Shown piece after piece: positions 62,041-64,000 of a DNA stretch of 64,000 nucleotides. The DNA comes from Luteimonas sp. RC10 (GTDB lineage Bacteria; Pseudomonadota; Gammaproteobacteria; Xanthomonadales; Xanthomonadaceae). Position 1 is the stretch's first letter. Each line of letters opens with the position of its first letter. The notes beneath the pieces are model-generated. The model ran no database searches, was not told where the DNA came from, and was given only the letters and a program-made list of their open reading frames with translations. The translations under genes were made by a program, and so were the position numbers. Where the stretch lies: the NCBI RefSeq assembly GCF_014192745.1, contig NZ_JACHYJ010000001.1:763064-827063 (forward strand), given 5' to 3'.

Positions 62041-62916
62041 TCAGTGCGCGCGATGGCGATGCAGGCCGGCGTCGACCAGTCGCTCGCGGATCGCATCGGC
62101 ATCCTCGGCCTCGGGGGCTGCCTGTAGATAGCGCGTCAGGTCGTCGCGCGCGCCCGCCACGTGTCCCAGCGCCAGATAGGCGAGTCCGCGATCGCGCAGC
62201 GCATCGCACGCGCCCGGATGCAGGGTCAGCAGTCGATCGGCGCAACGCGCCGCGCGCGCCCAGTCGCCCGCCTCGCGATAGCCCGCATGCAGATTGCGCA
62301 GGACCCGCATCACGGTCGCGCGCGCCGTGGCTGGACGCAGCAGCGCGGCCAGGGTGTCGTCATCGGGCGGCGCTCCACCCAGGTGGGCGGCCGCACGCAC
62401 GCGCAGCTCGTCGATGTCGAGGGGGCGCCCGCCATTGAACGGGTCCATGACCAGCATGCCGTCGCCGACCGGCAGCCGAACCAGGAAGTGGCCGGGAAAC
62501 GAGATGCCCGCCAGCGGGACGCCGAGCCGGCGCGCGACTTCGCACTGCACGATCGCCAGCGAGATCGGATTGCCGAGCCGGCGCTCGATCACATCGCTCA
62601 GATAACTGTTGCGGGGATCGTAGTAGTGCGTCTGGTCGCCGGTGTAGCCGACTTCCTCGAACAGGTGCCGGTTGATCGCCTGCATCTTCAACGGTCCGGC
62701 ATCGATCGCATCGACCTCGATGCGCAGATGCGCTGCGTGTGCCTGCATCCGCGCTGCGAACGCGTGCACGTCGAGATCGGGGTACTCGTCGCGCGCAACC
62801 AGCAGCGCGGCCTCGAACAGCGGCAGTGCCGCGGGCGCCATCTCCCCGGCCTGCGCCCAGGTCAGCGGCGCAGCCGTCGGCGCTTCGCCGCGCGCGACGG
62901 ACGGCTCAAGGCACAT
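62041..62916 (-). CDS. SirB1-type transglutaminase-like / TPR protein
   Basis: 291 residues. The N-terminal two thirds match the SirB1/YchA family: YDPRNSYLSDVIERRLGNPI, SLAIVQCEVARRLGVPLAGI, SFPGHFLVRL and MDPFNGGRPL. The catalytic Cys/His of true transglutaminases is not evident. A TPR-like C-terminal tail (GDWARAARCADRLLTLHPGA) follows. The role is unknown. Its start overlaps the end of the upstream DUF192 gene by 11 bp. Confidence 0.88.
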   Translation of the reverse strand: MCLEPSVARGEAPTAAPLTWAQAGEMAPAALPLFEAALLVARDEYPDLDVHAFAARMQAHAAHLRIEVDAIDAGPLKMQAINRHLFEEVGYTGDQTHYYDPRNSYLSDVIERRLGNPISLAIVQCEVARRLGVPLAGISFPGHFLVRLPVGDGMLVMDPFNGGRPLDIDELRVRAAAHLGGAPPDDDTLAALLRPATARATVMRVLRNLHAGYREAGDWARAARCADRLLTLHPGACDALRDRGLAYLALGHVAGARDDLTRYLQAAPEAEDADAIRERLVDAGLHRHRAH

Positions 62917-63352
62917 GGATCGCCGGCGACAGCGTCAGTACGGCACCATCGCGCAGGCCGATGCGCTGCGCCTCGCCGGCATTGAGCTCGAGCACGAAGC
63001 GTGCCGGCCCCTCGCTAGGGTAGGACGGACAGCGGTTGCCGGCCGAGCATGGCGGCACGTCGCGTTGCTGGGAGACCAGGCGGCGCTCGTTATCGAAGTA
63101 GAGGATGTCGAGCGGGATATGGGTGTTCTTCATCCAGTACGCCTGCGGCGCCTCGGTCTCGTGCACGAACAACATGCCGTGGCCCTGCTCGAGCACATCG
63201 CGGAACATCAGGCCGCGTGCGCGGGCCTCGTCGGTGGTCGCGATCTCCACCTGATAGCGGTGGCCGGCCAGTTCCACCCAGGGCGTACTGCTGGCACAGG
63301 CGGGCAGCAGCGCCGCGAACAGACACAGCATCATCAGACGGATCGCACGCAT
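62906..63352 (-). CDS. DUF192 lipoprotein
   Basis: 148 residues with the lipobox LPAC and a DUF192 domain: RARGLMFRDVLEQGHGMLFV, YWMKNTHIPLDILYFDNE, and VLELNAGEAQRIGLRDG. The family is found in bacteria and archaea; the function is not established. The ATG of MRAIRLMM is chosen as the first that gives a normal signal peptide; a GTG 13 codons upstream is an alternative. It is co-transcribed with the SirB1-like gene. Confidence 0.88.
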   Translation of the reverse strand: MRAIRLMMLCLFAALLPACASSTPWVELAGHRYQVEIATTDEARARGLMFRDVLEQGHGMLFVHETEAPQAYWMKNTHIPLDILYFDNERRLVSQQRDVPPCSAGNRCPSYPSEGPARFVLELNAGEAQRIGLRDGAVLTLSPAIHVP

Positions 63353-63541
63353 GGCCAGAGCCTCGAAGGGGAAGCCCACACCTTTGGACAAGCGCCGACG
63401 GCGGTCAAGATGGGCAAGGTGAAAATAACGCTATGCAAATGTGACGAGCTTGTGCACAATGCGCGCCCCGCAACGCTGTGCCGACGCTGAGGTCGGACAG
63501 GGAAGCGGGGGCCGGTCGGACTCCTCGGGTTTCACAGGGAG

Positions 63542-63569
63542 TTGACAGATCGGGAAGCTGCGCTAAGAT
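63542..63569 (+). promoter_or_regulatory. rRNA promoter P1
   Basis: TTGACA, 16 bp, TAAGAT, followed by GTGCGGCTCC. A perfect -35 and a GC-rich segment after the -10 (discriminator) are typical of growth-rate-controlled rRNA promoters. Confidence 0.75.
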
Positions 63570-63642
63570 GTGCGGCTCCTTCGGCGGAAACGAACTTCGG
63601 TTCGGGGCACGAAGGGACGGCAAGAAGATTCACCGAAAGGTG

Positions 63643-63670
63643 TTGACGAATGCCAAAACCGCGCTAAGAT
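63643..63670 (+). promoter_or_regulatory. rRNA promoter P2
   Basis: TTGACG, 16 bp, TAAGAT, followed by GGGCGGCTC. The same spacing, -10 box and discriminator occur as in P1, 101 bp downstream. Confidence 0.75.
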
Positions 63671-63732
63671 GGGCGGCTCGCTTCGAAGGAAACTTCGCAG
63701 CATCGGGAAGCAGGCGCTGAGGCCACTTCCGA

Positions 63733-63765
63733 AGATCTTTGACAGTGTGCGCAGGATACTTGTGC
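63733..63765 (+). promoter_or_regulatory. Probable boxB-boxA-boxC antitermination region
   Basis: AGATCTTTGACAG resembles the boxA core, and the following TGTGCGCAGG and CTTGTGCGGACG resemble the region that binds the Nus factors upstream of E. coli 16S. The match is partial. Confidence 0.45.
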
Positions 63766-63923
63766 GGACGTCTGGCAGGTGGCGTTGTCCATCAGCAGAC
63801 GTTTCGAAAGAGCAACAAGTCAATTCATATAGCATGCAAATGCGAGTGAGTAGTTTTGAAGCTCAGGTAGGACATCTGCACTCAAAGCATTGATGGAGTC
63901 CTTTTGGACGAAGTCGAAAAATT

Positions 63924-64000
<77 letters not shown>

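Larger units (their letters stand above)
63353..63923 (+). other. rRNA operon leader region
   Basis: I see no protein gene. The stretch holds two tandem promoters in a repeated context (each includes GCGCTAAGATG followed by GCGGCTC) and an antitermination region before the 16S gene. The right part is AT-rich, which suits a leader. Confidence 0.75.

Noticed and set aside
63353..63923. Open frames in the rRNA leader (80-107 codons)
   Set aside because: They cross the two promoters and the antitermination region and have no recognisable protein features.

Overview
The window reads as chromosome of a high-GC gammaproteobacterium of the Xanthomonadaceae, Lysobacter- or Luteimonas-like. The grounds are strong G/C third-position bias, the domain make-up of the housekeeping genes (thiE-hemL-HAD next to a rubredoxin, long-form PlsB, a PPi-type phosphofructokinase, DedA-PAP2-LssY fusion) and an rrn operon starting at the right edge. 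This placement is by inspection only; genus level is inference.

Layout. 1-8.8 kb: the 5' end of an unidentified protein, an ECF sigma factor divergent from a membrane Ser/Thr kinase with TPR-like repeats, plsB, a lipoprotein and two uncharacterised genes. 9-25.3 kb: a non-flagellar type III secretion (T3SS) locus in two divergent blocks. The minus block runs histidine kinase > FixJ-type regulator > sctQ > sctR > sctS > sctT. The plus block runs fliO-like > sctV > sctD > sctF > sctI > sctJ > sctK > sctL > sctN > sctO > sctP. sctU lies apart and converges on sctT. 26-32.4 kb: an accessory region of small unfamiliar genes (a glycine-zipper peptide, a second needle-like protein, two related acidic proteins, exported and lipoprotein paralogues, and a 544-residue proline-rich membrane protein). 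No secretin, gatekeeper or translocator gene is recognisable anywhere in the window.

The most interesting signal is a 16-bp inverted repeat, CTRGGG-N4-CCCYAG. It occurs once upstream of each of three accessory genes: the glycine-zipper gene, the second needle-like gene and the proline-rich gene. This suggests one regulator, possibly the FixJ-like protein of the locus, controls a secreted set. Other unusual points are a FliO-like gene inside an injectisome cluster, an approximately 115-residue insertion in SctR, and an internal ribosome-binding site in sctQ that would give a separate C-terminal product.

32.6-43 kb is housekeeping: an acid phosphatase lipoprotein, yceH, rep, tdk, mutM, a PAS-GGDEF protein, PPi-phosphofructokinase, adk and mpl. 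42.9-51.1 kb is a catabolic island: cupin and IclR regulator divergent from MFS transporter > 4-oxalocrotonate tautomerase > hydratase > acylating acetaldehyde dehydrogenase > 4-hydroxy-2-oxovalerate aldolase > decarboxylase > porin. It encodes the lower meta-cleavage pathway to pyruvate and acetyl-CoA but no ring-cleavage enzyme. 51.2-63.4 kb holds envelope, lipoprotein and cofactor genes (DedA-PAP2 fusion, argD-like aminotransferase, hemL, thiE, rubredoxin). The window ends in a 16S rRNA gene preceded by a long leader with two promoters.
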